The position numbers and the translations under genes were made by a program. A DNA stretch of 46,081 nt from Streptomyces milbemycinicus (lineage in GTDB: Bacteria > Actinomycetota > Actinomycetes > Streptomycetales > Streptomycetaceae). The stretch lies in the NCBI RefSeq assembly GCF_002154605.1, contig NZ_MUNE01000172.1, forward strand, positions 1 through 46,081, read 5' to 3'. The notes under the pieces were generated by a model. The model was not told the origin of the DNA. It saw only the letters and a program-made list of their open reading frames with translations, and ran no database searches. Position 1 is the stretch's first letter. Each line of letters begins with the position of its first letter. Positions 8,128 to 16,625 of the stretch are shown here, one piece after another.

Positions 8128-10374
8128 ATGAGCCGTACCGCTCTGCGCATCTGCCCGCTGTGCGAGGCCACCTGCGGGCTGACCCTGACCATCGAGGAGG
8201 GCCGGGTCACCAGGGCGCGCGGGGACGGTGCCGATGTCTTCAGCCACGGCTTCATCTGCCCCAAGGGCGCGTCGTTCGGCCAGCTCGACGCGGACCCGGA
8301 CCGGCTGCGCCGGCCGCTGGTGCGGCGCGGCGGGCGGTTGGAGCCGGCGGGCTGGGACGAGGCGTTCGCCGCGGTGGAGGCCGGGCTGCGGCCGCTGATC
8401 GAGCGGTACGGGCCGCAGGCGGCGGCCATATTCCTCGGCAACCCGAACGTCCACACCATGGCCGGCGGGCTGTATCCGCCACTGCTGCTCGGCGCGCTCG
8501 GCACCCGAAACGTCTTCACCGCCAGCACCCTCGACCAGATGCCCAAGCACGTCTCCAGCGGGCTGCTCTTCGGCGACGCCAACGCCATCCCGGTGCCCGA
8601 TCTGGACCGCACCGACCACCTGCTGATCATCGGCGCCAACCCGCTGGACTCGGGCGGCAGCCTGTGCACCGCCCCCGATTTCCCCGGGCGGCTTCGGGCC
8701 CTGCGGCGGCGCGGCGGACGGCTCACCGTGGTCGACCCGCGCCGCACCCGTACGGCCGAGGCCGCCGACCGGCATCTGGCCATCCGGCCCGGTACGGACG
8801 CGCTGCTGCTGTTCGCGGTGGTGCAGGTGCTGTTCGCCGAGGACCTGGTGGCACCGGGGCCCGTCGGCGAACCGGTGACGGGCGCGGACGAGGTGCGGCG
8901 GCTCGCGGCGGACTTCCCGCCCGAGGCGGTGGCCGCGGCCTGCGATGTACCCGCTGAGGAGATCCGTACGCTCGCCCGTGAGCTGGCCGCCGCGCCGCGC
9001 GCCGTCGTGTACGGGCGGATCGGCTCCACCACCGTCGAGTTCGGCACCCTCACCAGCTGGCTGGTCGATGTGGTGAACACCCTCACCGGCAACCTCGACC
9101 GGCCCGGCGGGGCCATGTTCCCGCTCTCCGCCACCGGCAGGGCGCCGCGCCCGCCGCGCCCCGGGAAGGGGTTCGCGCTCGGCCGCTGGCGCAGCAGGGT
9201 GAGCGGGCACCCCGAGGCGAAGGGCGAGCTGCCCGCGGCCGCGCTGGCCGAGGAAATCGAGACGCCGGGGGAGGAGCAGGTCAGGGCGTTGATCGTGATA
9301 GCGGGCAACCCCGTGCTCTCCGCGCCGGACGGCGACCGGCTGGACCGGGCGCTGGCCGGGCTCGACTTCATGGTGAGCGTGGACCCGTATCTGAACGAGA
9401 CCTCGCGCCGTGCGCACGTCGTCCTGCCGCCGCCCCCGCCCAGCCAGAGCCCCCACTTCGACTTCGCCTTCAACACCCTCGCCGTCCGCAACCAGGTCCG
9501 CTACAGCCGCCCCGCCGTCCCGCTGGACGCGGACCGGCTGAGCGAGTCCGAGATCCTGGCGCGGCTGGTGCTGTGCGCGGGCGGGCACGGCGGCGCCGAC
9601 CCGGCGGCCGTGGACGCCATGGCGATCGACGCGGCCCTCGGCAAAGCCGTGGCCGACCCCGGGTCGCCGGTGTACGGACGCTACCGGGGAGAGCTCGCCG
9701 CCCATCTGACCGGGGTCGGCGGCGACGAGCGGCGGCTGGACATGATGCTGCGGCTCGGCCCGTACGGCGACGGCTTCGGCGCCGACCCCGACGGGCTGAC
9801 CCTGGCCAAGGTGCTGGCCCACCCCCACGGCATCGACCTGGGGCCGCTGCGCCCCCAACTGCCCGGCCTGCTCAGGACCCGCAGCGGCACCGTCGAGCTG
9901 TGCCCGGAGCCGATGGCCGCCGAGGTGGAGCGGTTGCGCCGGGCGCTGGGCGGGCGCGCGGATGGGCTGCTGCTGCTGGTCGGCCGGCGCCATCTGCGCT
10001 CCAACAACAGCTGGATGCACAACATCCCCGCGCTGGTCGGCGGCAGCAACCGCTGCACCCTCCAGCTGCACCCCGAGGACGCGGCCCGGCTGGGCGTGGC
10101 CGACGGCGGTCTGGTGCGGGTCAAGGGGGACGGCGGGGAGCTGGAGGCGCCGGTGGAGGTGACGGACGCGGTACGGACCGGGGTGGTCAGCCTGCCGCAC
10201 GGCTGGGGGCACGACCGGCCCGGCACCCGGATGTCGGTCGCGGCGGCGCACGCCGGGGTGAACGTCAATCAGCTCAACGACGGCTCCCGCCTCGATCCGC
10301 TGTCCGGCACCGCGGTGCTCAACGGCTGTCCGGTGCAGCTCACGGTGGTCAATCCGCCCGCCACACCCAGCTAA
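8128..10374 (+). CDS. Molybdopterin oxidoreductase with N-terminal Fe4S4 site
   Basis: 748 residues, starting MSRTALRICPLCEATCGL. Cys9, Cys12, Cys16 and Cys44 (FICPKG) form the [4Fe-4S] motif of the DMSO-reductase/formate-dehydrogenase superfamily. Other family signs are IIGANPLDSGG, VVDPRRTRTAEAADRHLAIR, the domain containing LIVIAGNPVLSAPDGDRLDR, and the C-terminal molydop-binding domain (NSWMHNIPALVGGSNRCTLQ; VSLPHGWGHD). There is no Tat or Sec signal, so it is cytoplasmic. No partner electron-transfer subunit is adjacent, so the substrate and electron acceptor are unknown. GAGGGACC lies upstream of the ATG. The operator core upstream matches those of the acyl-CoA genes at 24.5 and 29.9 kb, suggesting a link to that regulon. 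Confidence 0.9.
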   Translation: MSRTALRICPLCEATCGLTLTIEEGRVTRARGDGADVFSHGFICPKGASFGQLDADPDRLRRPLVRRGGRLEPAGWDEAFAAVEAGLRPLIERYGPQAAAIFLGNPNVHTMAGGLYPPLLLGALGTRNVFTASTLDQMPKHVSSGLLFGDANAIPVPDLDRTDHLLIIGANPLDSGGSLCTAPDFPGRLRALRRRGGRLTVVDPRRTRTAEAADRHLAIRPGTDALLLFAVVQVLFAEDLVAPGPVGEPVTGADEVRRLAADFPPEAVAAACDVPAEEIRTLARELAAAPRAVVYGRIGSTTVEFGTLTSWLVDVVNTLTGNLDRPGGAMFPLSATGRAPRPPRPGKGFALGRWRSRVSGHPEAKGELPAAALAEEIETPGEEQVRALIVIAGNPVLSAPDGDRLDRALAGLDFMVSVDPYLNETSRRAHVVLPPPPPSQSPHFDFAFNTLAVRNQVRYSRPAVPLDADRLSESEILARLVLCAGGHGGADPAAVDAMAIDAALGKAVADPGSPVYGRYRGELAAHLTGVGGDERRLDMMLRLGPYGDGFGADPDGLTLAKVLAHPHGIDLGPLRPQLPGLLRTRSGTVELCPEPMAAEVERLRRALGGRADGLLLLVGRRHLRSNNSWMHNIPALVGGSNRCTLQLHPEDAARLGVADGGLVRVKGDGGELEAPVEVTDAVRTGVVSLPHGWGHDRPGTRMSVAAAHAGVNVNQLNDGSRLDPLSGTAVLNGCPVQLTVVNPPATPS

Positions 10375-10504
10375 CCCGGCTGACCTGGGGTTTTGCGCTT
10401 ATTGCTCACGCGTCAAGACCTTGTTAACGGAAAGTTGCGGCACCTAACGTCACCTCGTCCGCCAGTTCTGGGGGAGTTCAAAGGTGAACGTGAGGTAGCC
10501 AAAT

Positions 10505-11944
10505 ATGCTGACAATCCTCGGATTCGTCATGATCGCCACCTTCTTGGTGTTGATCATGATGAAGAAGATGACCCCGATGGGCGCGCTGGTGCTCATCCCG
10601 GCGCTCTTCTGCGTCATCGTCGGGAAGGGGGCGCACCTGGGGGACTATGTCCTGAAGGGCGTCGGTGACCTCGCGCCCACCGCGGCCATGCTGATGTTCG
10701 CCATCATCTACTTCGGGGTGATGATCGACGTCGGCCTCTTCGACCCGATCGTCCGGGTCATCCTGCGGTTCTGCAAGGCCGACCCGATGCGGGTGGTCGT
10801 CGGCACCGCCGTACTCGCCGCGATTGTCTCGCTCGACGGCGACGGCTCCACCACCTTCATGATCACCGTGTCGGCCATGGTGCCGCTGTACCGGCGGCTG
10901 AAGATGAGCCTGGTGGTCATGACCGGTGTCGCCGCCATGGCCAACGGTGTGATGAACACGCTCCCCTGGGGCGGCCCCACCGCCCGCGCCGCCGCCGCGC
11001 TCAAGCTGGACGCCAGCGACATCTTCGTTCCGATGATCCCGGCCCTCGCCGCCGGTCTGCTCTTCGTCTTCGCCCTCGCCTACGGCCTCGGCCTGCGCGA
11101 GCGCAAGCGCCTGGGGACGCTGACCCTCGAGGACGTCACCGCCGACCCCGAGACGGTGCTGGTCGGCGCCGGTTCCGGTGCCGGTTCCGGTGCCAAGGGT
11201 CGTAAGGGCAAGAAGGCCACCGGCGGTGCGGGCGGCGGCACCGACGCCGAGGCGCCCGAGACGCATGGGGCGGCCGGGGCGGCCGAGGACGGCGACGACG
11301 AGCACCAGGGGCTCGACCCCAACCGGGCCACCCTGCGCCCCAAGCTGTACTGGTTCAACGCGGCCCTCACCATCGGGCTGCTGACCATGATGATCCGCGA
11401 GGACCTGCCGATCCCGGTCCTGTTCCTGCTCGGCGCCGCCATCGCGCTCACCGTCAACTTCCCGCGCGTCGCCGACCAGAGGGCCCGTATCGCGGCCCAC
11501 TCCGAGAACGTCGTCAACGTCTCCGGCATGGTCTTCGCCGCCGCCGTCTTCACCGGTGTGCTCACCGGCACCGGCATGGTCGAGCACATGGCCCGCTGGC
11601 TGGTCGACGGGATCCCGGACGGAATGGGCCCGCACATGGGCCTGGTCACCGGCATCCTGTCCATCCCGCTGACCTACTTCATGTCCAACGACGGCTTCTA
11701 CTTCGGCATCGTGCCGATCCTCGCCGAGGCCGGCGCCGCCCACGGGGTCGACTCGGTCGAGATCGCCCGCGCCTCCCTGGTCGGACAGGCCCTGCACATG
11801 TCCAGCCCGCTGGTCCCGGCCGTCTACGTCCTGGTCGGTATGGCGAAGGTCGAGTTCGGCGACCACACCCGCTTCGTGGTGAAGTGGGCGGCGCTCACCT
11901 CACTGGTGGTGCTCGGCGCCGGTCTGCTGTTCGGCATCATCTGA
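10505..11944 (+). CDS. Citrate-metal/proton symporter, CitMHS family
   Basis: 479 residues, with about a dozen hydrophobic segments. The sequence MLTILGFVMIATFLVLIMMK, then MTPMGALVLIPALF, SLDGDGSTTFMITVSAMVPL and NTLPWGGPTARAAAAL is characteristic of CitMHS transporters, which import citrate complexed with Mg2+ or Ca2+. The central cytoplasmic loop (about residues 205-275) is unusually long and rich in Gly/Ala/Lys, encoded partly by a GGTTCCGGTGCC direct repeat near 11168. A GAGGTAG site precedes ATG 10505. The metal preference cannot be read from the sequence. An MFS gene begins 3 bases after the stop, so the two are likely cotranscribed. No citrate-sensing two-component genes are adjacent. 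Confidence 0.92.
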   Translation: MLTILGFVMIATFLVLIMMKKMTPMGALVLIPALFCVIVGKGAHLGDYVLKGVGDLAPTAAMLMFAIIYFGVMIDVGLFDPIVRVILRFCKADPMRVVVGTAVLAAIVSLDGDGSTTFMITVSAMVPLYRRLKMSLVVMTGVAAMANGVMNTLPWGGPTARAAAALKLDASDIFVPMIPALAAGLLFVFALAYGLGLRERKRLGTLTLEDVTADPETVLVGAGSGAGSGAKGRKGKKATGGAGGGTDAEAPETHGAAGAAEDGDDEHQGLDPNRATLRPKLYWFNAALTIGLLTMMIREDLPIPVLFLLGAAIALTVNFPRVADQRARIAAHSENVVNVSGMVFAAAVFTGVLTGTGMVEHMARWLVDGIPDGMGPHMGLVTGILSIPLTYFMSNDGFYFGIVPILAEAGAAHGVDSVEIARASLVGQALHMSSPLVPAVYVLVGMAKVEFGDHTRFVVKWAALTSLVVLGAGLLFGII

Positions 11945-11947
11945 CCT

Positions 11948-13240
11948 GTGAAGATACGAGAGCCCGGTAGGGGCTGGCTGCTGCGCCTGGTCATCGCCTT
12001 CGCCTTCGCGCAGGGGGCGGTGAGCATGGCGCGGCCCGCCGTCTCCTACCGGGCTCTCGCGCTGGGCGCCGACGCCCGGGCGGTCGGCGTGATCGCCGGC
12101 GTCTACGCTTTGCTGCCGCTGTTCGCCGCCGTACCGCTGGGGCGCCGCACCGATCACGGGCGCTGCGCCCCGCTGCTGCCCATCGGGGTCGCGCTGATCG
12201 CGACCGGCTGTGCGCTCAGCGGCCGGGCCGGATCGCTGCTGGAGATGGCCCTCTGGAGCGGGGTGATGGGCCTGGGCCATCTGTCCTTTGTGATCGGCGC
12301 CCAGTCCCTGGTGGCCCGGCAGAGCGCCCCCGAGGACCAGGACCGCAACTTCGGCCACTTCACCATCGGCGCCTCCCTCGGCCAGCTCATCGGCCCCATC
12401 GCCGCCGGCCAGGTGGTCTCCGAGCACGCGGACGCCCTGGCCAGGACCAGCGCGGCCGCGCTCTTCGTATCCGCCGTCGTCGCGGCCTTCGCGGTCACGT
12501 CCCTGTGGCGCATCGAGCACCGCACACCGACGGCGGACGGTACGCGGACCGGGGCGTCATCCGAGGTTGGCAGGGCGTCCGGCCGGGTCTCCGTGGCCGG
12601 CATCCTGCGCACCCGGGGCGTGGCCTCCGGCATCTTCATCAGCCTCGCCGTGCTCTCCGCCACCGACATCCTCACCGCCTACCTCCCCGTCGTCGGCGAA
12701 CAGCGGTCCATCGCGCCCGCGGTCATCGGCCTGCTGCTGAGCGTGCGGGCCGCCGCCACCGTCGCCTGCCGGCTCGTGATGACCCCGATGATCCGGCTGA
12801 TGGGCCGCACGGTCCTGATGGCCGTCAGCTGCCTGGGGGCCGGGCTGCTGTGCGTGGCGCTCGCCCTGCCGGTGCCCGCCTGGGGGCTCGGGATCCTGCT
12901 GGCCGCGCTCGGCTTCTGCCTCGGCGTCGGCCAGCCGCTGTCGATGACCACCGTCGTCCAGGCCGCCCCGGACGGCGCCCGCTCCACCGCCCTGGCGCTG
13001 CGGCTGACCGGCAACCGCCTCGGCCAGGTCGCCGCCCCCGCCGCCGCGGGCCTGCTGGCGGGGCTCGCGGGAACCGCGGCGCCCTTTGTGATGCTCGGCG
13101 TGCTGCTGCTCGCCTCCGCGGGCGTCGCGATACGCCCCGTACGCTCCGCGGGGCGCGGCACCCCACCCGCCCCGCCGGAGGCGCCTGCGCCCCGTACGGA
13201 GCCCTCGGCCGAGGCACGCGGCGCGCGCCCGCCCGTCTGA
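11948..13240 (+). CDS. MFS transporter
   Basis: 430 residues from GTG 11948, 3 bases after the citrate transporter stop. The protein has 12 probable membrane segments with MFS features: ALGADARAVGVIAGVYALLP, then LFAAVPLGRRTDHGRCAPLL with the loop 2-3 motif, and symmetric C-terminal helices (GLGILLAALGFCLGVGQPLS). The tail after about residue 400 is hydrophilic and proline-rich. The substrate is unknown. Its operon position suggests a drug- or metabolite-efflux function expressed with citrate uptake, but this is inference. Confidence 0.85.
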   Translation: MKIREPGRGWLLRLVIAFAFAQGAVSMARPAVSYRALALGADARAVGVIAGVYALLPLFAAVPLGRRTDHGRCAPLLPIGVALIATGCALSGRAGSLLEMALWSGVMGLGHLSFVIGAQSLVARQSAPEDQDRNFGHFTIGASLGQLIGPIAAGQVVSEHADALARTSAAALFVSAVVAAFAVTSLWRIEHRTPTADGTRTGASSEVGRASGRVSVAGILRTRGVASGIFISLAVLSATDILTAYLPVVGEQRSIAPAVIGLLLSVRAAATVACRLVMTPMIRLMGRTVLMAVSCLGAGLLCVALALPVPAWGLGILLAALGFCLGVGQPLSMTTVVQAAPDGARSTALALRLTGNRLGQVAAPAAAGLLAGLAGTAAPFVMLGVLLLASAGVAIRPVRSAGRGTPPAPPEAPAPRTEPSAEARGARPPV

Positions 13241-13403
13241 GAGCCTGTCGGGTGGCCGGTTGATTACGCCGAGCATGGGCCGCTGAGGGCCTCGGAGTTG
13301 TCGCACCGGCACACACCACGTGATCATTCCGGGGCCGTCGCCGTGCCCGGAGGGCAGATCGCGACCGTCACGCATCGCGCATGACCAGCCACCCGACACG
13401 CTC
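13241..13403. repeat. MITE-like element with 16-bp inverted ends
   Basis: Starts directly after the MFS stop with gagcctgtcgggtggc (13241-13256) and ends directly before the next gene's stop with gccacccgacacgctc (13388-13403), 15 of 16 matched as inverted repeats. The 131-base interior shows no coding capacity of its own. It fills the whole gap between two convergent genes. It could be a non-autonomous transposable element, or long-armed terminator DNA. Confidence 0.5.
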
Positions 13404-14186
13404 CTAGAGGAAGACGCGCGCCACCTCCAGCCACTTCTGTGCGTCCTCGCCGGTCGCCGTCATGCGGGTCTCGGACCAGGGGCGACGCCGGGTGACACAC
13501 AGGCAGAAGTCCATGGCGCTGCCCTGTACCCGTTGCGCGGCAGCCTCGGGGCCCCACACCCAGGTCCGTCCGTCAGAAGCTGTCAGCTCGACGCGAAAGG
13601 GGTCCGCCGGCTCGGGCAGTCCGACGGCGGCGAAGGACAGCGCCCGTCCCAACACCCCCAGCGAAGCCACGTGCTGCAGTCGATCCGTCGGGCGGCGCTC
13701 CACGCCCACCGCATCGAAGACGTCCTGCCCGTGTGCCCAGGTTTCCATCAGACGAAGGGGCACCATGAGGGCCGGGGTCACCTTCGACATGTACCAGGGG
13801 AATGCGTGATCCCATGGCGTGTCGCGCAGTGCCGCCGCCAGTTCCGCTCGACCGGCCCGCCACTCGTCCAGGAGTACCGACCGCGGTTTGGCCGCTCCCT
13901 CGGCGGCGGCCTTGTCGGCGTACCCGCTGCCTTCGGCTTCCGCCCGCCCGAGCTCGGCGCCGAACGCGTCCGGAGTGCGTAAGGCGCTGAGTACGTTCGC
14001 GTCCGCCCACGCGAGATGGGCTATCTGGTGGGCGACCGTCCAGCCCGGTGCCGGTGTCGGTTTTGACCAGTCGTCCACTGCCCTGACCAGGACGTCGAGC
14101 TCATCGCCCTCAGCCACCAGGGCGGCCAGGACACCGGCGTCATCCACACCGGGGACGGCGAGGTTGTAGTTCAGCATGTGCGCCAT
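13404..14186 (-). CDS. TIGR03084 / DinB-like maleylpyruvate isomerase-family protein
   Basis: 260 residues from ATG 14186, which has AGGGAGAAG 8 bases upstream; ATG 14177 is also possible. The N-terminal half has the four-helix DinB/mycothiol-dependent isomerase fold signature: LVRAVDDWSKPTPAPGWTVA then HQIAHLAWADANVLSA. The His residues are probable metal ligands. The rest, WDHAFPWYMSKVTPALMVPL, RLMETWAHGQDVFDAVGV and the C-terminal domain (CVTRRRPWSETRMTATGEDA), fits the actinobacterial TIGR03084 family. These proteins are presumed metal- and mycothiol-dependent enzymes of unknown substrate. It faces the TetR gene at 14386 divergently. Confidence 0.8.
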   Translation of the reverse strand: MAHMLNYNLAVPGVDDAGVLAALVAEGDELDVLVRAVDDWSKPTPAPGWTVAHQIAHLAWADANVLSALRTPDAFGAELGRAEAEGSGYADKAAAEGAAKPRSVLLDEWRAGRAELAAALRDTPWDHAFPWYMSKVTPALMVPLRLMETWAHGQDVFDAVGVERRPTDRLQHVASLGVLGRALSFAAVGLPEPADPFRVELTASDGRTWVWGPEAAAQRVQGSAMDFCLCVTRRRPWSETRMTATGEDAQKWLEVARVFL

Positions 14187-14349
14187 GGTGACACTTCTCC
14201 CTGACCGGCGGCGAAGGCGACGTGTGCGGGCAGACTCCGATGTCGCCGGAGTCTGCCCACTCGGTGGTGGGGCTCGTCGCACCACGGACCGCCGCGCTTC
14301 CTCGACGGCGGCTTGAGCCTCCTGAGCTGTCGGAGCCGCCCGAGTGAGG

Positions 14350-14366
14350 CTAAGCGCTTGCTCACC
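14350..14366. promoter_or_regulatory. TetR operator-like site CTAAGCGCTTGCTCACC
   Basis: ctaagcgcttgctcacc, with the perfect core palindrome aagcgctt (14352-14359), 20 bases before the TetR ATG. 14 of 17 bases match a site before the MaoC gene (19258-19274). Such AGCAAGCGCTTGCT-type sites are common operators for TetR regulators of fatty-acid genes. Confidence 0.5.
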
Positions 14367-14385
14367 GGCATGTAGGGTGTCCGCC

Positions 14386-15012
14386 ATGGATGCGGAGGCG
14401 AAGAACACCGAGGGCACCCCCGAGGCGTGGCGCGACGTCACCCCGGACGCGGCCCGGCGGCTGATGACCGCCGCGGTGCACGCCTTCGCCGAGCGCGGCT
14501 ACCACGCCACCACCACCCGCGATATCGCGGGCCGCGCCGGTATGAGCCCCGCTGCGCTCTATATCCACTACAAGACCAAGGAAGAGCTGCTCTACCAGAT
14601 CAGCAAGGTCGGCCACCGCTTCGCCCTCGACATCCTCGAGGGGGCCAGGGACGGCGCCGGCACCCCTGCCGAACGGCTCGCCCACGCCGTACGCGCCTTC
14701 GTCCGCTGGCACGCCGAGCACCACACCACCGCCCGCGTGGTCCAGTACGAGCTCGGCGCGCTCGCCGAGGACCACGCCGCCGAGATCACCGCGATGCGGC
14801 GGGCCTCGGACGGCGCGGTGCGCGCGATCGTCGAGGACGGGGTGAAGGCAGGCGACTTCGACGTCGCCGACGTTCGCGGCACCGCCGTCGCCGTCCTGTC
14901 GCTGTGCATCGACGTAGCCCGCTGGTTCAACCCCCACGGCCGCAGCACCCCCGACGAGGTCGGCGAGCTCTACGCCGGGCTGGCGCTGCGCATGGTGGGC
15001 GCGGCGGGGTAG
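14386..15012 (+). CDS. TetR-family transcriptional regulator
   Basis: 208 residues from ATG 14386. The DNA-binding domain is AARRLMTAAVHAFAERGYHA, TTTRDIAGRAGMSPAALYIH, YKTKEELLYQISKVGH. The C-terminal domain (ERLAHAVRAFVRWHAEHHTT, then ARVVQYELGAL; ends DVARWFNPHGRSTPDEVGEL) resembles the TetR_C/KstR-like group that controls acyl-CoA metabolism. A site of that operator type overlaps the promoter region, so autoregulation is likely. The matching site at the MaoC gene (19.2 kb) makes that gene a candidate target. A small hairpin follows the stop. Confidence 0.87.
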   Translation: MDAEAKNTEGTPEAWRDVTPDAARRLMTAAVHAFAERGYHATTTRDIAGRAGMSPAALYIHYKTKEELLYQISKVGHRFALDILEGARDGAGTPAERLAHAVRAFVRWHAEHHTTARVVQYELGALAEDHAAEITAMRRASDGAVRAIVEDGVKAGDFDVADVRGTAVAVLSLCIDVARWFNPHGRSTPDEVGELYAGLALRMVGAAG

Positions 15013-15028
15013 GCCCTGACATCAGGGC
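15013..15028 (+). terminator. Short hairpin after TetR gene
   Basis: gccctga (15013-15019) pairs perfectly with tcagggc (15022-15028), leaving a 2-base loop (about 4 once the end pair opens), followed by TT. It begins one base after the stop codon. This would be a weak terminator. Confidence 0.4.
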
Positions 15029-15038
15029 TTCCCTGGCG

Positions 15039-15122
15039 TCAGCCGTCCGCCGCGCGCAGCAGGTCGGCGATCGCCTGGAGGACGGCCTCCGGGTCGGGGT
15101 GGCCGGAACAGCGAACAAGTCC
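15039..15122 (-). pseudogene. Possible 3' remnant of a lost gene
   Basis: On the minus strand an open stretch reads TGLVRCSGHPDPEAVLQAIA then DLLRAADG and a stop at 15039-15041, with codon bias like a real gene's C-terminus. No start or upstream domain exists: the frame becomes meaningless within about 30 codons. It could be the tail of a deleted gene. I cannot name the family. Confidence 0.25.
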
Positions 15123-15192
15123 AGTTGCCCGGGCGTCGCCGTCTGCTACGAAGAGGCCGGGAGGAACGCAAGCCGATCTTCTGGGCAGCACG

Positions 15193-15465
15193 TCAATGGC
15201 GGCGAGCGGTCAGTAGCCAAGCCACGTCGACGAAGGCGATTGCACCCCAAACCCAGCAGACGACCGTGGCGCCGGTCGGCGCCCATGCTGTAGCGAGGGC
15301 GCCCAGACTGATCGTGCCCAGTACCACCCCTGCACTGCGCCTGGTGGCCAGTGCGGCACGGAGGGGACCCGGCTCGGCCAGGCGGTCCGCCAGATACGCG
15401 TCGAATGCTTCGGCGACCTGGTCGTCGATGTCGTCGCGCATCCGGGCATTCAGTGAGTCAGACAC
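15193..15465 (-). CDS. Small integral membrane protein (90 aa)
   Basis: 90 residues from GTG 15465 (VSDSLNARMRDDIDDQVAEA); an in-frame ATG at 15486 gives 97. A charged N-terminal half (DIDDQVAEAFDAYLADRLAE) is followed by two hydrophobic segments (VVLGTISLGALATAWAP; TVVCWVWGAIAFVDVAWLL) and a basic tail. The family is unknown to me. It is divergent from an ArsR-type regulator whose operator lies between them, the usual layout for a regulator and its target, so it may be the regulated gene. Confidence 0.6.
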   Translation of the reverse strand: MSDSLNARMRDDIDDQVAEAFDAYLADRLAEPGPLRAALATRRSAGVVLGTISLGALATAWAPTGATVVCWVWGAIAFVDVAWLLTARRH

Positions 15466-15562
15466 GGGTGGCCCCCTCCGACCCAATAGACGTCCAAGCG
15501 GTAGCCGCCACCTGCGGTATGTCTGCAGTCGCGAGCGCCCTCTTGATCATTTCCTTCTGCAT
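15458..15562 (-). CDS. Possible 34-aa leader ORF
   Basis: MQKEMIKRALATADIPQVAA then TAWTSIGSEGATRV. The stop (15458-15460) overlaps the GTG of the small membrane protein gene by 8 bases, and GGGGGCGGG precedes the ATG. It could be a translationally coupled small gene or the end of a decayed longer one. No family is recognised. Confidence 0.3.
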   Translation of the reverse strand: MQKEMIKRALATADIPQVAATAWTSIGSEGATRV

Positions 15563-15618
15563 CCCGCCCCCGAGTGTTCGGCCCATCCGTGGGCCGTCAT
15601 GCCTTCCACCGTAGCCCC

Positions 15619-15671
15619 TGCAGAGATGTTCTGCAAAAAATCTCTGCAATCACTGCAGAGACTCTCTGCAG
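15619..15671. promoter_or_regulatory. Repeated TGCAGAGA operator of the ArsR-type regulator
   Basis: Four half sites form two inverted repeats. The first is tgcagaga (15619-15626) with tctctgca (15641-15648). The second is ctgcagag (15653-15660) with ctctgcag (15664-15671), perfect arms around a 3-base spacer. The second ends 12 bases before the regulator ATG, so binding would block its own expression. Confidence 0.65.
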
Positions 15672-15683
15672 TAGGGTGGCCGC

Positions 15684-16286
15684 ATGGCTGAGCGTCCCGA
15701 GACACGAGTGCTTACCGGCCCGGACCTCAAGGCATTCTCCAAGGCGCTGTCCAACCCGGTGCGCCGCGACATCCTGAGCTACCTCGGCGAGCATGGTGAA
15801 GCGAACTCCACCAGCGTCGCCAAGGCGCTTGGCGAGAGCACCGGCACGACCAGTTACCACCTGCGCAAGCTCGCCGATCTCAAGCTGATCGCCGAGATCG
15901 AGGAGCGGTCCAACGGCCGGGAACGCTGGTGGAAATCGCTTATGACGGACATCTTCACGCCCCCGGGGCTGGCGATGACAGCCGACGAGCGCGAGGCCGC
16001 GCTGGAGATCGGTGCGCTCAAGATGACGCAGGACCTGAACCTGGTCGTCAAGGCGTACGCCGGCTATGACACCTCGGCGGGCTGGAATCAGATCTACCGC
16101 TCTGGCGTGTGGATGACGAAGGATCAGATAGCGGCGTTCGCCGAGGAGTACCAGACCTTGCTGCACAAGTACGTGACGGAGCCAGGCAACCGCCCCCCCG
16201 ACTCTCGCCGCATGGCCGTACGCATGGTCATGCTGCCTGACGAGGGTTCTGGTTTCGCCCTGCCCGCGGAGGCGGACGGGCGTTAA
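15684..16286 (+). CDS. ArsR-type winged-helix transcriptional regulator
   Basis: 200 residues from ATG 15684. The N-terminal winged helix is LKAFSKALSNPVRRDILSYL, GEHGEANSTSVAKALGESTG, TTSYHLRKLADLKLIAEIEE. No cluster of Cys residues is seen, so it is not a metal sensor. The C-terminal half (about 100-200) resembles the helix-rich extension of the HTH_20 / ArsR group found in actinobacteria, with unknown ligand. It probably represses itself through the TGCAGAGA repeats and perhaps the divergent membrane-protein gene. Confidence 0.85.
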   Translation: MAERPETRVLTGPDLKAFSKALSNPVRRDILSYLGEHGEANSTSVAKALGESTGTTSYHLRKLADLKLIAEIEERSNGRERWWKSLMTDIFTPPGLAMTADEREAALEIGALKMTQDLNLVVKAYAGYDTSAGWNQIYRSGVWMTKDQIAAFAEEYQTLLHKYVTEPGNRPPDSRRMAVRMVMLPDEGSGFALPAEADGR

Positions 16287-16546
16287 GAGGGTGTCCGATC
16301 TAAGTCGATCGCCCCTTATGCTCGAAGGGCCGTCCAGTAACCGTCGCTGCGCCGTGTAGCTCCGGTTCGGTTGACAGGCGGGCATGGTCAGGAATCCACG
16401 TGCCCCCAGCTTGCGAGCTGTGGCAGCTTGTGGGCATGCCAGAGCTGCGTATTCACGAGGGCCGTTACTACGCGATCCAGGCCAGGATCCACGGTCCGGG
16501 CGGCCTGAACCGCCTCGGTCCTCGCCCTCGTGCGCCGCAGCCGGGG
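16287..16546. other. Intergenic region without a clear gene
   Basis: 260 bases after the ArsR gene. A plus-strand stretch near 16436-16540 reads MPELRIHEGRYYAIQARIHG and looks protein-like for about 25 codons, but it has no ribosome site and runs into the terminator hairpin. It could be a remnant. I see nothing else in it. Confidence 0.35.
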
Positions 16547-16588
16547 GCTGGGCGTAGGCGCCACCGTTGGGTGGCGCCTACGCCCAGC
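16547..16588. terminator. Strong bidirectional terminator hairpin
   Basis: gctgggcgtaggcgccacc (16547-16565) and its exact reverse complement (16570-16588) form a 19-bp perfect stem with loop GTTG. It lies between two convergent genes, 38 bases from the end of the secreted-peptide gene. There is no T-tract, as is usual in Streptomyces. Confidence 0.75.
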
Positions 16589-16625
16589 ACTGGGTGTCAA
16601 GATCCCTTGATCAGCCGGGCACGCT

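Noticed and set aside
7393..10251. 952-codon open frame on the minus strand
   Set aside because: It is antisense to the TetR and molybdopterin oxidoreductase genes, which have clear family motifs; its translation is low-complexity Gly/Arg/Val/His as expected for a GC-rich antisense frame.
10375..10504. Riboswitch before the citrate transporter
   Set aside because: I looked for conserved riboswitch cores and stems and found none; it is more likely a plain promoter and leader.
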